Counted from the first letter of the stretch, positions 51,936-60,400 are shown. The stretch: DNA of 64,000 bases from Aeromicrobium chenweiae (GCF_003065605.1 NZ_CP026952.1:496001-560000); one strand, 5' to 3'. Program-made: numbers and translations. The notes: generated from the sequence alone by a model not told the origin.

Positions 51936-53192
51936 TCAGCCGAGCCTCACGTCGACGACGAGCGGGCTGTGGTCCGACGGGATGGGCTTCACCAGCCGTC
52001 CGTCGTTGCCGATCAGCACGATGTTGCGCCAGGCGTCCACCCGGCTGCGCGACGGGTCGACGAAGACGTGGTCGACGTGGTCGCCCCACTTGTAGCTGAT
52101 GACCGGCGCCGTCTTGAAGTTGTTGTAGCTGTTGTAGTGCTGACGGTCCAGCGTGCGGGCCAGGTCGAACGCGTCGCGGAACTTGTGGCTGCGCATCGCG
52201 GCGCCGACGACGTCCGGGGTGCGGTTCTTGTGCGAGTTGAAGTCGCCGGCGAACACCACCGCGAGCTTCTGGCGGTTGATCTGCGCGACCCCGGCGAACA
52301 GCAGGTCCATCTCCGAGCGACGGTTGGCGACCGCGGTCGCGGACGTGCCGGCCACGGTGTGCACGTTGACGGCCAAGAAGTGCCGGCCCGTGGATTTGTC
52401 AACCAGCTCGGCCCAGACGGCGTAGCGACAACCCTTCGAGTGCCAGCCGAGGAAGATGTGCCCGGCCTGGGCGTCCGGCGACGTCGTGGCCCGGCAGCCG
52501 TTCTTGTCGCCGGCTTCGTACGTGTACGCCGGCTTGTCGGCGAGCTGCAGGCGGGACTCGCGGAAGTACAGGCGCTTCGCGCTGGCGTTGATGGCCTCGG
52601 CGTAACCCGGCGGGGGCGTCTTGAGCGCGCTGGCCTCCTGGGTCGCCAGGACGTCCGCGTTCGCGGCGGCGATGCGCTCCAGGGCTGCCGGCTGGCGCGG
52701 CGCGGCGCTGCCGGACGTCGCGGTCTTCATCCACGGGTAGCGGGTCGTGGCCTTCTGGTCGCAGACCGCCGAGCACAGGTTGTACGTCATGACGCGGATC
52801 GGCACGAGACCCTTCGAGGGGCCGGGACGCACGATCGTGGTGTGTCCCACGCGGTTGGACTTCTTGCCCTTCTTCTTGCCGTTGATGCCACGTACCCGGA
52901 AGAAGTAGTCGCGACCGGCGGAGAGCTTCGAGATCTTGATCTTGCTCGACTTCACCGAGAACGTCTTCGCCTTCTTCATCGAGTACGACTTCGACATGAA
53001 GACCTGGTACTTCTTCGCCCGCGGCGCGTTGGGCCAGTCCAGCGTCAGGCTGGCGGTGCTGTGCGAGCGCGAGTAGTCGGCACCGACGAACGAGACCAGC
53101 CCGACCTTGCTCGGCTTGGACGCGGCGGCCGCGGGCTGGAGGCCGGCCAGGACGAGCAGGCCGACGAGACCGGCGACAACGGGGAGGCGCAT
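51936..53192 (-). CDS. Secreted EEP-family nuclease/phosphatase-like protein, copy 2
   Basis: A 418-aa secreted protein. A signal peptide (1-24, ending PAAAA), one FN3-like domain rich in Lys (about 28-125) and an EEP domain (about 130-418) are present. The EEP motifs are MTYNLCSAVC, LATQEAS, VFAGDFNSH, DHVDHVFVD and SDHSPLVVDV. The Asn-x-Cys-Ser-x2-Cys motif at the start of the catalytic domain is shared with copy 1. The ATG at 53192 directly begins a good signal peptide, though its RBS is weak; ATG at 53249 would add 19 residues. Confidence 0.82.
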   Translation of the reverse strand: MRLPVVAGLVGLLVLAGLQPAAAASKPSKVGLVSFVGADYSRSHSTASLTLDWPNAPRAKKYQVFMSKSYSMKKAKTFSVKSSKIKISKLSAGRDYFFRVRGINGKKKGKKSNRVGHTTIVRPGPSKGLVPIRVMTYNLCSAVCDQKATTRYPWMKTATSGSAAPRQPAALERIAAANADVLATQEASALKTPPPGYAEAINASAKRLYFRESRLQLADKPAYTYEAGDKNGCRATTSPDAQAGHIFLGWHSKGCRYAVWAELVDKSTGRHFLAVNVHTVAGTSATAVANRRSEMDLLFAGVAQINRQKLAVVFAGDFNSHKNRTPDVVGAAMRSHKFRDAFDLARTLDRQHYNSYNNFKTAPVISYKWGDHVDHVFVDPSRSRVDAWRNIVLIGNDGRLVKPIPSDHSPLVVDVRLG

Positions 53193-53353
53193 GGAGGAGA
53201 CCCTAGTTCGTGGAGAAGGGGGAGTCAGCCGGACGAACCAAGAGAGCATGAGGGACGACCTTGCTGGTGGGAAAGCGGCTCGGTCGAGCCGACCAGTTCT
53301 ATGAGGGTAAGCCAAGAATTCACCAGCGCGAAAGCCCTCGGGGTCTGGCGGCC

Positions 53354-53359
53354 TAGGCT
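53354..53359 (+). promoter_or_regulatory. -10 of the leaderless asparaginase gene
   Basis: TAGGCT, 7 nt before the GTG at 53367. Confidence 0.5.
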
Positions 53360-53366
53360 GGTCGGC

Positions 53367-54296
53367 GTGGATGTCCTGGCAGAAGTGATCCGTTCCGGGC
53401 TCGTCGAGAGCCGTCATCGTGGCGTCGCGGTGGGCGTCGATCCCGCCGGGGAGGTCATCTGGTCCATGGGCGACCCGGGGACCGTCGTGTTCCCTCGCTC
53501 GGCCAACAAGCCGATCCAGGCCATGGGGATGCTCCGCGCGGGCCTGCCCCTGGACGGTCGCCTGCTGGCGCTGGCCTCCGCGAGCCACTCCGGTGAGCCG
53601 TTCCACCTCGAGGCGGTGCGCGAGATCCTCGCGCTCGCCGGTCTCGACGAGTCCGCGCTGCAGACGCCGCCGTCGTACCCGCTGGACCCGCACGTGCACG
53701 CCGACCTGCTCCGCGCCGGCGGGGTGCGCGCCCCGATCCTCATGGACTGCTCCGGCAAGCACGCCGCGATGCTGCTGACCTGTGCCGTCAACGACTGGCC
53801 GACCGAGAACTATCTCGACGCGGACCACCCGTTGCAGGTGACGATCACCGAGACCTTCACCGAGCTCACGGACGGTCCGCCGTCGGTGGTCGGCGTCGAC
53901 GGCTGCGGCGCCCCGCTGCTCGCCACGCCCCTGCAGCAGCTCGCACGGGCGATCGGCCGGATCGTCCAGGAGCCGGCAGGGTCGTCCGGTGCTCGGCTGG
54001 TCGAGGCGATGGGCGAGCACCCCGAGTACGTGAGCGGCACCCGCCGGGCCGAGCTGCAGCTCATGCGGGCGGTGCCGGGGATCGTCGCCAAGTCCGGCGC
54101 CGAGAGCGTCTACGTCGCCGCGCTCCCGGACGGCACGGCGTACGCGCTGAAGATCGAGGACGGTGGTGAGCGCCCCCTCTACGTGGTCATGAACCGGGCT
54201 CTCGAGCTGGCCGGTGTGGAGGCCCCGCTGCTGCGCGAGCGTCCCGTCGTCCTGGGTGGCGGCAAGCAGGTCGGCGAGGTCCGACCCACGTTCTGA
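53367..54296 (+). CDS. Asparaginase (L-asparaginase II/thermolabile type)
   Basis: A 309-aa enzyme of the Rhizobium-type asparaginase family. It has EVIRSGLVESRHRG at the start, FPRSANKPIQA near 49 (containing the Ser-x2-Lys pair important in the family), ASHSGE, ILMDCSGKHAAML and GVDGCGAPL. It hydrolyses L-asparagine to aspartate and ammonia in the cytoplasm. GTG at 53367 is fixed by the TAGGCT -10 7 nt away. It is divergent from the secreted EEP gene and not in an operon. Confidence 0.9.
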   Translation: MDVLAEVIRSGLVESRHRGVAVGVDPAGEVIWSMGDPGTVVFPRSANKPIQAMGMLRAGLPLDGRLLALASASHSGEPFHLEAVREILALAGLDESALQTPPSYPLDPHVHADLLRAGGVRAPILMDCSGKHAAMLLTCAVNDWPTENYLDADHPLQVTITETFTELTDGPPSVVGVDGCGAPLLATPLQQLARAIGRIVQEPAGSSGARLVEAMGEHPEYVSGTRRAELQLMRAVPGIVAKSGAESVYVAALPDGTAYALKIEDGGERPLYVVMNRALELAGVEAPLLRERPVVLGGGKQVGEVRPTF

Positions 54297-54338
54297 CCTG
54301 CGGTTCCAGACAGTGTGACTCAGGTCGCAAGCCGGACT

Positions 54339-54364
54339 GCTTGCATTTGCTAACTTTTGCAAGC
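54339..54364. promoter_or_regulatory. Inverted repeat upstream of the XRE gene
   Basis: GCTTGCA (54339-54345) and TGCAAGC (54358-54364) form a 7-bp inverted repeat with a 12-nt AT-rich spacer containing further TTGC steps. Another GCAAGC lies at 54327-54332. It is a likely autoregulatory operator of the XRE protein that starts 11 nt downstream. Confidence 0.55.
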
Positions 54365-54375
54365 ACGATGGAGGC

Positions 54376-54786
54376 ATGGCCAAGCTGAACGTGCAGAAGA
54401 CCGTCGGAGGACTCGGCGACTACCTGCGCGAGCAACGAGGCCAGGCACAGATGTCGCTGCGACAGCTGGCCGAGCTCGCGGACGTCTCGAATCCGTACCT
54501 CAGCCAGATCGAGCGAGGCCTGCGCCGACCGTCGGCAGAAGTCCTGCAGCAGATCGCCAAGGCGCTCAGGATCTCGGCCGAGTCGCTCTACGTTCGCGCC
54601 GGCATCCTCGATGCCGACGACAGCGGAGCCCGGATGGTCGAGGACGCCATCGCCCTCGACCCTCGACTCACCGAGCGTCAGAAGACCGCGCTGCTCGACA
54701 TCTACCGCTCCTTCGTCGGCACGGAGGAAGCGACCGACACCGAGCTGGCCGCCACAGTGACAGAAGCCAACCAGGAGGAAAAATGA
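54376..54786 (+). CDS. XRE-family regulator of the HbhA-like gene
   Basis: A 136-aa DNA-binding protein. A helix-turn-helix of the Cro/CI type (about 14-70) contains MSLRQLAELADVSNPYLSQIERGLRRPSAEVLQQIAKAL. The C-terminal part (80-136) is acidic and helical. The ATG at 54376 has GGAGG just upstream. Its stop overlaps the HbhA-like start (ATGA), so the two are translationally coupled. From memory the same XRE-hbhA-DUF2516 order is seen at Rv0474-Rv0476. Probably autoregulated through 54339-54364. Confidence 0.88.
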   Translation: MAKLNVQKTVGGLGDYLREQRGQAQMSLRQLAELADVSNPYLSQIERGLRRPSAEVLQQIAKALRISAESLYVRAGILDADDSGARMVEDAIALDPRLTERQKTALLDIYRSFVGTEEATDTELAATVTEANQEEK

Positions 54787-55592
54787 GCATCACCGACACG
54801 ATCACCACCCAGGTCAAGTCGCTCGTCGACGACGTCCGGGGCCTGCCCGACTCGTTCAAGAAGATCGACATCGCTGATCTGCAGAAGCAGGCCGAGGGCC
54901 TCGTGCAGACCGCCGTCGGCACCGCGACCGCGACGTACACGGACCTGGCCAAGCAGGCCGAGGGCTTCGTGGCGCTGGCCAAGGGCCTCACCGCGGACGA
55001 CATCCGCAAGACCGTCGACAGCTCGGTCGAGGACGTCACGAAGACCGCCAAGGGTCTCGCCGACGAGGCGCAGAAGACCGCGTACGAGTACGTGACCGTC
55101 GCCAAGACGCAGGTCACCAAGGTGACGTCGAAGGCACCCACGACGGTCCGCAAGGCCGCCGAGACGGTCGACGCGACGGTCAAGAAGACGCCTGAGCCGG
55201 CCAAGAGGACGTCCTCCTCCGCCACCAAGAAGTCGTCCTCGACGACCTCCGCGGCCAAGAAGACGCCCGCCAAGAAGGCTCCGGCGAAGAAGGCGCCGGC
55301 GAAGAAGACTCCCGCTGCCAAGAAGGCTCCCGCTGCCAAGAAGGCTCCGGCCGCGAAGAAGACCACGTCGTCGACGACGTCGGCCTCCACCGGCGCGACG
55401 CCGGCGGCGAAGAAGGCTCCGGCTGCCAAGAAGGCGCCCGCCAAGAAGGCCCCGGCCGCGAAGAAGACCACCACCTCCTCGACGGCCTCGGCGTCCACCG
55501 GCGCGATGCCGGCGGCGAAGAAGGCCCCGGCCGCTCCGAGCAGCTCGAGCACCGGTTCCTCCTCGGACAGCAGCACCAGCACCAAGGCCTGA
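54783..55592 (+). CDS. hbhA: HbhA-like heparin-binding adhesin/Lys-Ala-Pro repeat protein
   Basis: A 269-aa protein. Residues 1-125 are alpha-helical with heptad character (LVDDVRGLPDSFKKID..LQKQAEGLVQTAVG, repeated TYTDLAKQAEGFVALAKG), as in the coiled-coil part of mycobacterial HbhA. Residues about 130-250 are Lys/Ala/Pro repeats (KKAPAKKAPAAKK) that would bind sulfated glycans or nucleic acid. A block of roughly 35 residues in the tail is duplicated. No signal peptide is present, as in HbhA. It ends at a strong terminator. An alternative is a histone H1-like DNA-binding protein. Confidence 0.82.
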   Translation: MSITDTITTQVKSLVDDVRGLPDSFKKIDIADLQKQAEGLVQTAVGTATATYTDLAKQAEGFVALAKGLTADDIRKTVDSSVEDVTKTAKGLADEAQKTAYEYVTVAKTQVTKVTSKAPTTVRKAAETVDATVKKTPEPAKRTSSSATKKSSSTTSAAKKTPAKKAPAKKAPAKKTPAAKKAPAAKKAPAAKKTTSSTTSASTGATPAAKKAPAAKKAPAKKAPAAKKTTTSSTASASTGAMPAAKKAPAAPSSSSTGSSSDSSTSTKA

Positions 55593-55606
55593 TCACCGGC
55601 ACGAAC

Positions 55607-55638
55607 AGAGGCGGGTCCCCATGAGGGGGCCCGCCTCT
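55607..55638 (+). terminator. Terminator after the HbhA-like gene
   Basis: A 14-bp stem with one G-U pair (55607-55620 with 55625-55638) and a 4-nt ATGA loop lie 14 nt after the stop. Confidence 0.75.
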
Positions 55639-55649
55639 CGTGCTGCCGG

Positions 55650-55655
55650 TAGCCT
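55650..55655 (+). promoter_or_regulatory. -10 of the leaderless DUF2516 gene
   Basis: TAGCCT, 6 nt before the ATG at 55662. Confidence 0.55.
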
Positions 55656-55661
55656 TCGACC

Positions 55662-55925
55662 ATGTTCGAGCTGCAGGGTGGCCTGCTCATCGTGATCTCG
55701 TTGGCCCTGTTCGCCGCGAAGGGCTTCGCGCTGGTCGACTGCATCGCGCGCCGGTCCTCGGAGTTCTCGGTCCTTGACACGCTGCCCAAGCGCAGCTGGC
55801 TGATCATCCTCGGTCTGTCGCTGGCGGCCCACCTGATCTGGTGGGACCCGCTGCAGATCTTCAACCTGGTCGGGACCGTCGGCTCGCTCGTCTACCTGGC
55901 CCAGGTGCGCGGCTCCGCGCACTGA
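55662..55925 (+). CDS. DUF2516 small membrane protein
   Basis: An 87-aa protein with two to three TM helices (about 5-25, 45-62 and a weaker one at 65-82). FALVDCIAR near residue 22 and TLPKRSWLIILGLSLAAHLIW near 40 match actinobacterial DUF2516 proteins, which are encoded next to hbhA. Function is unknown. It has its own leaderless promoter although it follows the HbhA terminator by 23 nt. Confidence 0.82.
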   Translation: MFELQGGLLIVISLALFAAKGFALVDCIARRSSEFSVLDTLPKRSWLIILGLSLAAHLIWWDPLQIFNLVGTVGSLVYLAQVRGSAH

Positions 55926-56014
55926 GTCGCGCCGGGGCCCCACCGTCACGTAGGGTCACACGGTTGCCGCGTGCGTCCTTGCCGCGGAGAAATCTATGGG
56001 TACCGGGAGATTTC

Positions 56015-57676
56015 ATGAAACAGCCGTCCATGTCATGGCGTGAGCGCATCGACCCGCTCGTCTTCGGGGTGACCGCCGTCATCGCGATCGCCTTCGTCGT
56101 CTGGGGCATCGTCAGCACCTCCAGCCTCGGCTCCGCCTCCGGGCGCGCGCAGGACTGGGTCATCACCAACACCGGGTGGTTCTTCGTCCTGGCGTCCACG
56201 TTCTTCGTGATCTTCGTGATCTGGCTGGCGGTCAGCAAGTACGGCCGCATCCCCCTCGGCGACGACGGCGAGGAGCCGGAGTTCCGCACGGTCTCCTGGA
56301 TCGCGATGATGTTCAGCGCGGGCATGGGCATCGGGCTGATGTTCTGGGGCGTCGCCGAGCCGCTGTCCCACTACGCGTCCCCGCCGCCGGGCACGAGCGA
56401 GGCCGAGTCGAACGAGGCCATGCAGACCGCCATGGCGACCACGATGTTCCACTGGGCGTTGCATCCGTGGGCCATCTACGCCGTGGTGGGGATTGCCATC
56501 GCGTACGGCACGTTCCGCAAGGGCCGCAAGCAGCTCATCTCCTCGGCCTTCCAGCCGCTCATCGGTCGCCGGCGTGCCGAGGGACCGATCGGACGGGTCA
56601 TCGACGTCCTGGCGATCTTCGCGACCCTCTTCGGCTCGGCCGCCTCGCTGGGCCTGGGAGCGCTGCAGATCGGCAGCGGCCTCGAGTACAACGGGTGGGT
56701 CGACAACGCCGGCAAGGTCATCCTCGTCGTCATCATCGTGGTGCTCACGGTCGCGTTCATCGCTTCGGCCGTCTCCGGTGTCGCGAAGGGCATCCAGTGG
56801 CTGTCCAACATCAACATGGTCCTGGCGCTCGTCCTGGCCCTGTTCGTCTTCGTCGCGGGGCCGACGCTGCTGATCCTCAACCTGCTGCCGACGGCGCTGG
56901 GCGACTACGCCTCGCAGATGACCGAGATGGCGTCCCGGACGGCAGCGAGTGGCGACGACGCGATGAAGGACTGGCTCGCGGGGTGGACGATCTTCTACTG
57001 GGCCTGGTGGGTCTCGTGGACCCCGTTCGTCGGCATGTTCATCGCGCGCATCAGCCGCGGCCGCACGATCCGGCAGTTCGTCACCGGTGTCCTTCTCGTG
57101 CCCTCGCTCGTGAGCCTCGTCTGGTTCGCGATCTTCGGCGGCACGGCGATCGACATCCAGCGCAAGACCGGGGACCTGGTCGGCAAGGCCGGTGCCGTCG
57201 ACACCGATTCCGCGTTGTTCGCAGTCCTCGACCACCTGCCGATCGCCTCGGTCTCGACGGTGCTGGTGATGATCCTGGTGGGCATCTTCTTCGTCTCGGG
57301 GGCCGACGCCGCGTCGGTCGTCATGGGCACGCTGAGCGAGAAGGGCTCGCTCGAGCCGTCCCGGCGCACCGTGGTGTTCTGGGGCTCGGTCATGGCCGGG
57401 GTCGCGGCGATCATGCTGGTCGTCGGAGGCGATGACGCCCTCACCGGCCTCCAGCAGGTCACGATCGTCGCCGCGGTGCCCTTCGTGCTCGTGATGGTGG
57501 CCCTGTGCGCGTCGCTGTACAAGGACCTGCAGAGCGACCCGATGGTGGTGCGGGGCCACATCGGCCGCAAGATGGTCGAGACCGCCGTCGTCACGGGCGT
57601 CGAGGAGCACGACGGCGAGTTCGTCCTGGTCGTCGAGCGGGCCGAGGACATCGACGAGGACGACATCAGGGGCTGA
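56015..57676 (+). CDS. BCCT-family betaine/carnitine/choline transporter
   Basis: A 553-aa secondary transporter with 12 TM helices. BCCT marks include MMFSAGMGIGLMFWGVAEPLSHY, TMFHWALHPWAIYAVVG, and the TM8 signature FYWAWWVSWTPFVGMFIARISRGR. The Gly-rich GMGIG in TM3 suggests sodium-coupled uptake, as in BetP-like proteins. An acidic C-terminal tail (VERAEDIDEDDIRG) may take part in osmosensing. The ATG at 56015 has a GGGAG RBS. It is likely an osmolyte importer; the exact substrate is not determined. Confidence 0.92.
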   Translation: MKQPSMSWRERIDPLVFGVTAVIAIAFVVWGIVSTSSLGSASGRAQDWVITNTGWFFVLASTFFVIFVIWLAVSKYGRIPLGDDGEEPEFRTVSWIAMMFSAGMGIGLMFWGVAEPLSHYASPPPGTSEAESNEAMQTAMATTMFHWALHPWAIYAVVGIAIAYGTFRKGRKQLISSAFQPLIGRRRAEGPIGRVIDVLAIFATLFGSAASLGLGALQIGSGLEYNGWVDNAGKVILVVIIVVLTVAFIASAVSGVAKGIQWLSNINMVLALVLALFVFVAGPTLLILNLLPTALGDYASQMTEMASRTAASGDDAMKDWLAGWTIFYWAWWVSWTPFVGMFIARISRGRTIRQFVTGVLLVPSLVSLVWFAIFGGTAIDIQRKTGDLVGKAGAVDTDSALFAVLDHLPIASVSTVLVMILVGIFFVSGADAASVVMGTLSEKGSLEPSRRTVVFWGSVMAGVAAIMLVVGGDDALTGLQQVTIVAAVPFVLVMVALCASLYKDLQSDPMVVRGHIGRKMVETAVVTGVEEHDGEFVLVVERAEDIDEDDIRG

Positions 57677-57683
57677 CGACCGG

Positions 57684-58376
57684 CTAGTCCTCGGGGCCGT
57701 CCTCGGGCCGGCCGGCGTCGCGTGCGGCGTCGCGGTCGGCGTCCTTCTGGCGGCGCCTGTCGAGCTCGCGCAGGGCGACGACGACCGCGATGACGACGGG
57801 CAGCCAGTACCTCTGCTGCGCCAGGACGGCGTCCAGCCAGCCGGGCAGGTCGGGCCAGGACAGCCCGAGGCGGCCGAGCCAGGCGAAGGGGTCGAGCTGG
57901 CGGAGCCACCGGGGCGGCTCGATGGCCGGCAGGTCTGGCGAGGGGAGCCACGACAGGTCGAGGCGTGGCAGCAGCCCTCCGAAGAAGGCGGCGAGCAGCG
58001 CCCCGACGCCCACGGCGCCGAGGAGGATCTCCCCGAGCGCCTGGGCCACCCGGCGGAGCACGAACAGCGTCGGGTGCTCCCGTGCCAGTGCCTCACGCCG
58101 CGCGGCCCGGGACCCCGGCGGCGGGACGAGCGGGGTCCGGCGAGGGCTGCCCTTCTCGTTCCCGGCCGGTTCGAGCCGGTGGACCGCCGTGATCGTGCTG
58201 CGCGGCCCCCACTGCACCTCGAACGTCGTCCCGCCGTGGCTCAGCTGGCCCCGACCCAGGAACCCTGTCGTCCGGCGATCGACCTCGCTGCCGTCGGCGA
58301 GGAGCAGCGCCTCCCGGTCGTCCCCGCCCGGGACCACGTCGTACGCGGTGCCGCCCACGCGAAGCGTCCATCCCAT
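57684..58376 (-). CDS. Membrane protein of unknown function
   Basis: A 230-aa protein. An N-terminal beta-rich region (about 1-70: VGGTAYDVVPGGDD..LLLADGSEVDRR) is followed by a basic/proline linker. Then come a TM helix (about 108-130), a Trp/Pro-rich amphipathic region, a second TM helix (about 188-205) and a highly charged tail. No family is recognised. It is convergent with the BCCT gene (7 bp apart), with no operon partner. Confidence 0.6.
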   Translation of the reverse strand: MGWTLRVGGTAYDVVPGGDDREALLLADGSEVDRRTTGFLGRGQLSHGGTTFEVQWGPRSTITAVHRLEPAGNEKGSPRRTPLVPPPGSRAARREALAREHPTLFVLRRVAQALGEILLGAVGVGALLAAFFGGLLPRLDLSWLPSPDLPAIEPPRWLRQLDPFAWLGRLGLSWPDLPGWLDAVLAQQRYWLPVVIAVVVALRELDRRRQKDADRDAARDAGRPEDGPED

Positions 58377-58452
58377 GCCCTCGATCGTCGTCGCTGGAGC
58401 GGGCGGCGTGCATCGTCCGGACGTCCAGCCCGGGCGTCCGAAAGTATGAGGG

Positions 58453-58746
58453 TCAGCGTGGACGCACGCGGTGGAGCCAGCGCGTGATGATGACGCGCAG
58501 TCCCGACAGGTCGTCGTCGGGATGGACGTCCGGGTGGGTCGCGCGCACCGCGCGGTGGGCGTGGACGAGACCGACCAGCCAGCGGGCGACGTCGGGGACG
58601 TGGAGCTCGCTGTCGATGTCGTGGACCTCCATCGCGCCGGCGATCAGGGGGACGAAGGCGTCCTCGGTGTCGGCACCCACCGGCAGGGACACGTCGGTGG
58701 CGAGGCGGTCGACGAGGTCGAGCAGCCGGTCCCAGGCGGATTCCAT
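58453..58746 (-). CDS. Small hypothetical protein
   Basis: A 97-aa soluble, mostly helical protein with several His and Asp residues (EVHDIDSELHVPDVARWLVGLVH, ATHPDVHPDDDL). No motif is assigned. A fitting codon pattern supports it as a real gene. It is divergent from the AlkB-like gene. Confidence 0.55.
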   Translation of the reverse strand: MESAWDRLLDLVDRLATDVSLPVGADTEDAFVPLIAGAMEVHDIDSELHVPDVARWLVGLVHAHRAVRATHPDVHPDDDLSGLRVIITRWLHRVRPR

Positions 58747-58795
58747 GGCCCGAGCCTAGTGGGCCACAGGGCTAGAACATGTGTTCGACAGGGCG

Positions 58796-58801
58796 TACGC
58801 T
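58796..58801 (+). promoter_or_regulatory. -10 of the leaderless AlkB-like gene
   Basis: TACGCT, 6 nt before the GTG at 58808. Confidence 0.55.
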
Positions 58802-58807
58802 CGAGGG

Positions 58808-59431
58808 GTGACCGACTACTACCAGGGATCGCTGCTCGACGCCGGCGTGGCGCCGGAGATCCAGCCGCTGGCACCTGAGCGCACCGTGCTGTCGAACGGT
58901 GCCTGGGTCGACGTCCGGCCCGGCTGGATCAGCGGCTCCGACGACGTCTTCCTGCCCCTGCAGACCGAGGTCCCGTGGCGCGCCGACAGCCGCGAGATGT
59001 ACGACCGGGTGGTCGACGTCCCGCGCCTGCTCGCGCACTACGGCGTCGGTGCCACCCTGCCGCACCCGCTGCTGCTGACCGCACGGGAGATGCTGTCCGA
59101 CCACTACGAGCCAGAGCTCGGGGAGCGGTTCGCCACGGCGGGTCTCTGCTACTACCGCGACGGGCGCGACAGCGTGGCCTGGCACGGTGACCGCATCGGC
59201 CGGGGCCGATCGGGCGACACCATGGTCGCGATCGTCTCCCTCGGTGCGGCTCGCCGGCTCTCCCTGCGTCCGCGCGGCGGCGGCCCGCAGATCGGCTTCG
59301 CCCTGGGTCACGGCGACCTCGTCGTGATGGGCGGCTCGTGCCAGCGCACCTGGGACCACGCGATCCTCAAGACCGCCCGCCCGGTCGGCCCGCGCATCAG
59401 CGTCCAGTTCCGCCCCCGCGGCGTCCTCTGA
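58808..59431 (+). CDS. AlkB-like Fe(II)/2-oxoglutarate dioxygenase
   Basis: A 207-aa dioxygenase. The iron triad is H126 and D128 (in WHGD) with H184 (in TWDHAI), and R196 in GPRISVQFRPR should bind 2-oxoglutarate. CYYRDGRDSVAWHGD is typical of the AlkB family, which removes alkyl groups from DNA/RNA bases. GTG at 58808 is fixed by the TACGCT -10. It is a single-gene unit; no Ada or AlkA gene is adjacent. Confidence 0.88.
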   Translation: MTDYYQGSLLDAGVAPEIQPLAPERTVLSNGAWVDVRPGWISGSDDVFLPLQTEVPWRADSREMYDRVVDVPRLLAHYGVGATLPHPLLLTAREMLSDHYEPELGERFATAGLCYYRDGRDSVAWHGDRIGRGRSGDTMVAIVSLGAARRLSLRPRGGGPQIGFALGHGDLVVMGGSCQRTWDHAILKTARPVGPRISVQFRPRGVL

Positions 59432-59485
59432 CCCCGGTCCGTGGTCATCGGACACGGCACCCCGGGTCGGCTAGTGTGTCGACCC

Positions 59486-59934
59486 GTGAGGATCGGGATG
59501 CTGGAAGCGAGTTCGGCGGGTGGTGCTTCGGCCGCCAGGGAGGCGCCCACCGGGTCCACGACGACGTGGTCGTCAGCCCCGACGGCAACGGCTCGGTCCG
59601 ACTCGACGGGACGATCGGCGACTACCCGGCGTTCGAGGCGTACCAGGACCGGCCCGACGGCAGCACCTCCATCCTGGCGCAGGACGCCGCCGACAACGAG
59701 GGAAGGTTCGGTCCGCTGATCGAGCTGCCCCAGAACCACGAGGTCGGCGACGGCCCGGGGTCCGACAACGTGAAGCAGTTCGGTGTGCTGGGACGCCCGA
59801 TCAGCGGCAACCTGTACGAGTACTCGCCCCCTCCTCCGGGTGCGGAGCTGGGTCCCGTTGACGACCCGACGGACGTCGACCCGCACGATCCGTTCGGTCG
59901 GGATCCGTCGGCAGATGGTCTGGTGGAGATGTGA
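59486..59934 (+). pseudogene. Hypothetical acidic protein, apparently frameshifted near its start
   Basis: A leaderless-type GTG at 59486 (TAGTGT 8 nt upstream) opens a frame with coding-like third positions for about eight codons. The coding pattern then switches, near 59506-59510, to the frame that runs to 59934. That second frame gives a Gly/Asp/Pro-rich product with FGGWCFGRQGG near its start and DNEGRFGPLIELP in the middle. A single missing base would explain the switch. Alternatively GTG at 59476 opens the second frame directly, but its first codons have poor GC3. Function unknown. Confidence 0.5.
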
Positions 59935-60132
59935 GCGACGTCGTGGAGGGTGCCACGTCCTGGGCGGTGGCGACCTGGACGGTGCCGGCCGCAGTGGTGG
60001 CATGGCTCGTGGCGGCGCTCGGGGTCGGGCTGGTCGTGCCGGGGCGGGCCGCGGACTCGGGGCGCCGGACTCGGTCTGCTGTACGCCGGTCTCGCCTGCA
60101 CGCTGACAGCGATCGTCGTGGTGGTGCAGTGA
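59931..60132 (+). pseudogene. Small two-TM membrane protein, apparently frameshifted
   Basis: GTG at 59931 overlaps the previous stop (GTGA). The first 43 codons encode a TM helix (AAVVAWLVAALGVGLVV). High third-position GC then moves, after the GGGG run at 60059-60062, into the +1 frame. That frame encodes a second TM helix (GLLYAGLACTLTAIVVVV) and stops at 60132, overlapping the next gene's GTG. One surplus G explains the switch. Read without it, the frame continues into an Arg-rich stretch with poor GC3. Function unknown. Confidence 0.55.
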
Positions 60133-60395
60133 GCACCCGCCTGCACGGCCCCAGCAGCCCCGTCGCGGCCGTGATCGCGCTGCTCGTACGGGCGTCTCCG
60201 CTGGTGCTAGGCGTCGACGCGACCGCGTGGTGGGTCGTGGCCGTGGGCGGACCGGTCGTGGCCGGGGTGGCGCTGCTGCCCTTCGCCGGGCGCCCCCGGC
60301 ACATCGGCGCCGGGCTGCTGGCCGGCGCGCTCACCTACCCGCTGGTGATTGTGATGCTGGTCGTGGTCGCGGCGGTCGCCGACCTCGGCACATGA
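60129..60395 (+). CDS. Small membrane protein
   Basis: An 88-aa protein with two to three TM helices (about 11-28, 31-49, 58-84). GTG at 60129 overlaps the preceding stop (GTGA), supporting a three-gene translationally coupled cassette (59486-60395). No family is recognised. It is convergent with typA and ended by a strong terminator. Confidence 0.6.
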   Translation: MSTRLHGPSSPVAAVIALLVRASPLVLGVDATAWWVVAVGGPVVAGVALLPFAGRPRHIGAGLLAGALTYPLVIVMLVVVAAVADLGT

Positions 60396-60400
60396 CAACG

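Noticed and set aside
51969..53366. In-frame upstream extension of asparaginase across the EEP gene
   Set aside because: The extension is antisense to a secreted EEP protein; a leaderless -10 sits 7 nt before GTG 53367.
55265..55530. Short-period repeats resembling a CRISPR or satellite
   Set aside because: They are codon-level repeats of the Lys/Ala/Pro tail of the HbhA-like protein, with no spacers.
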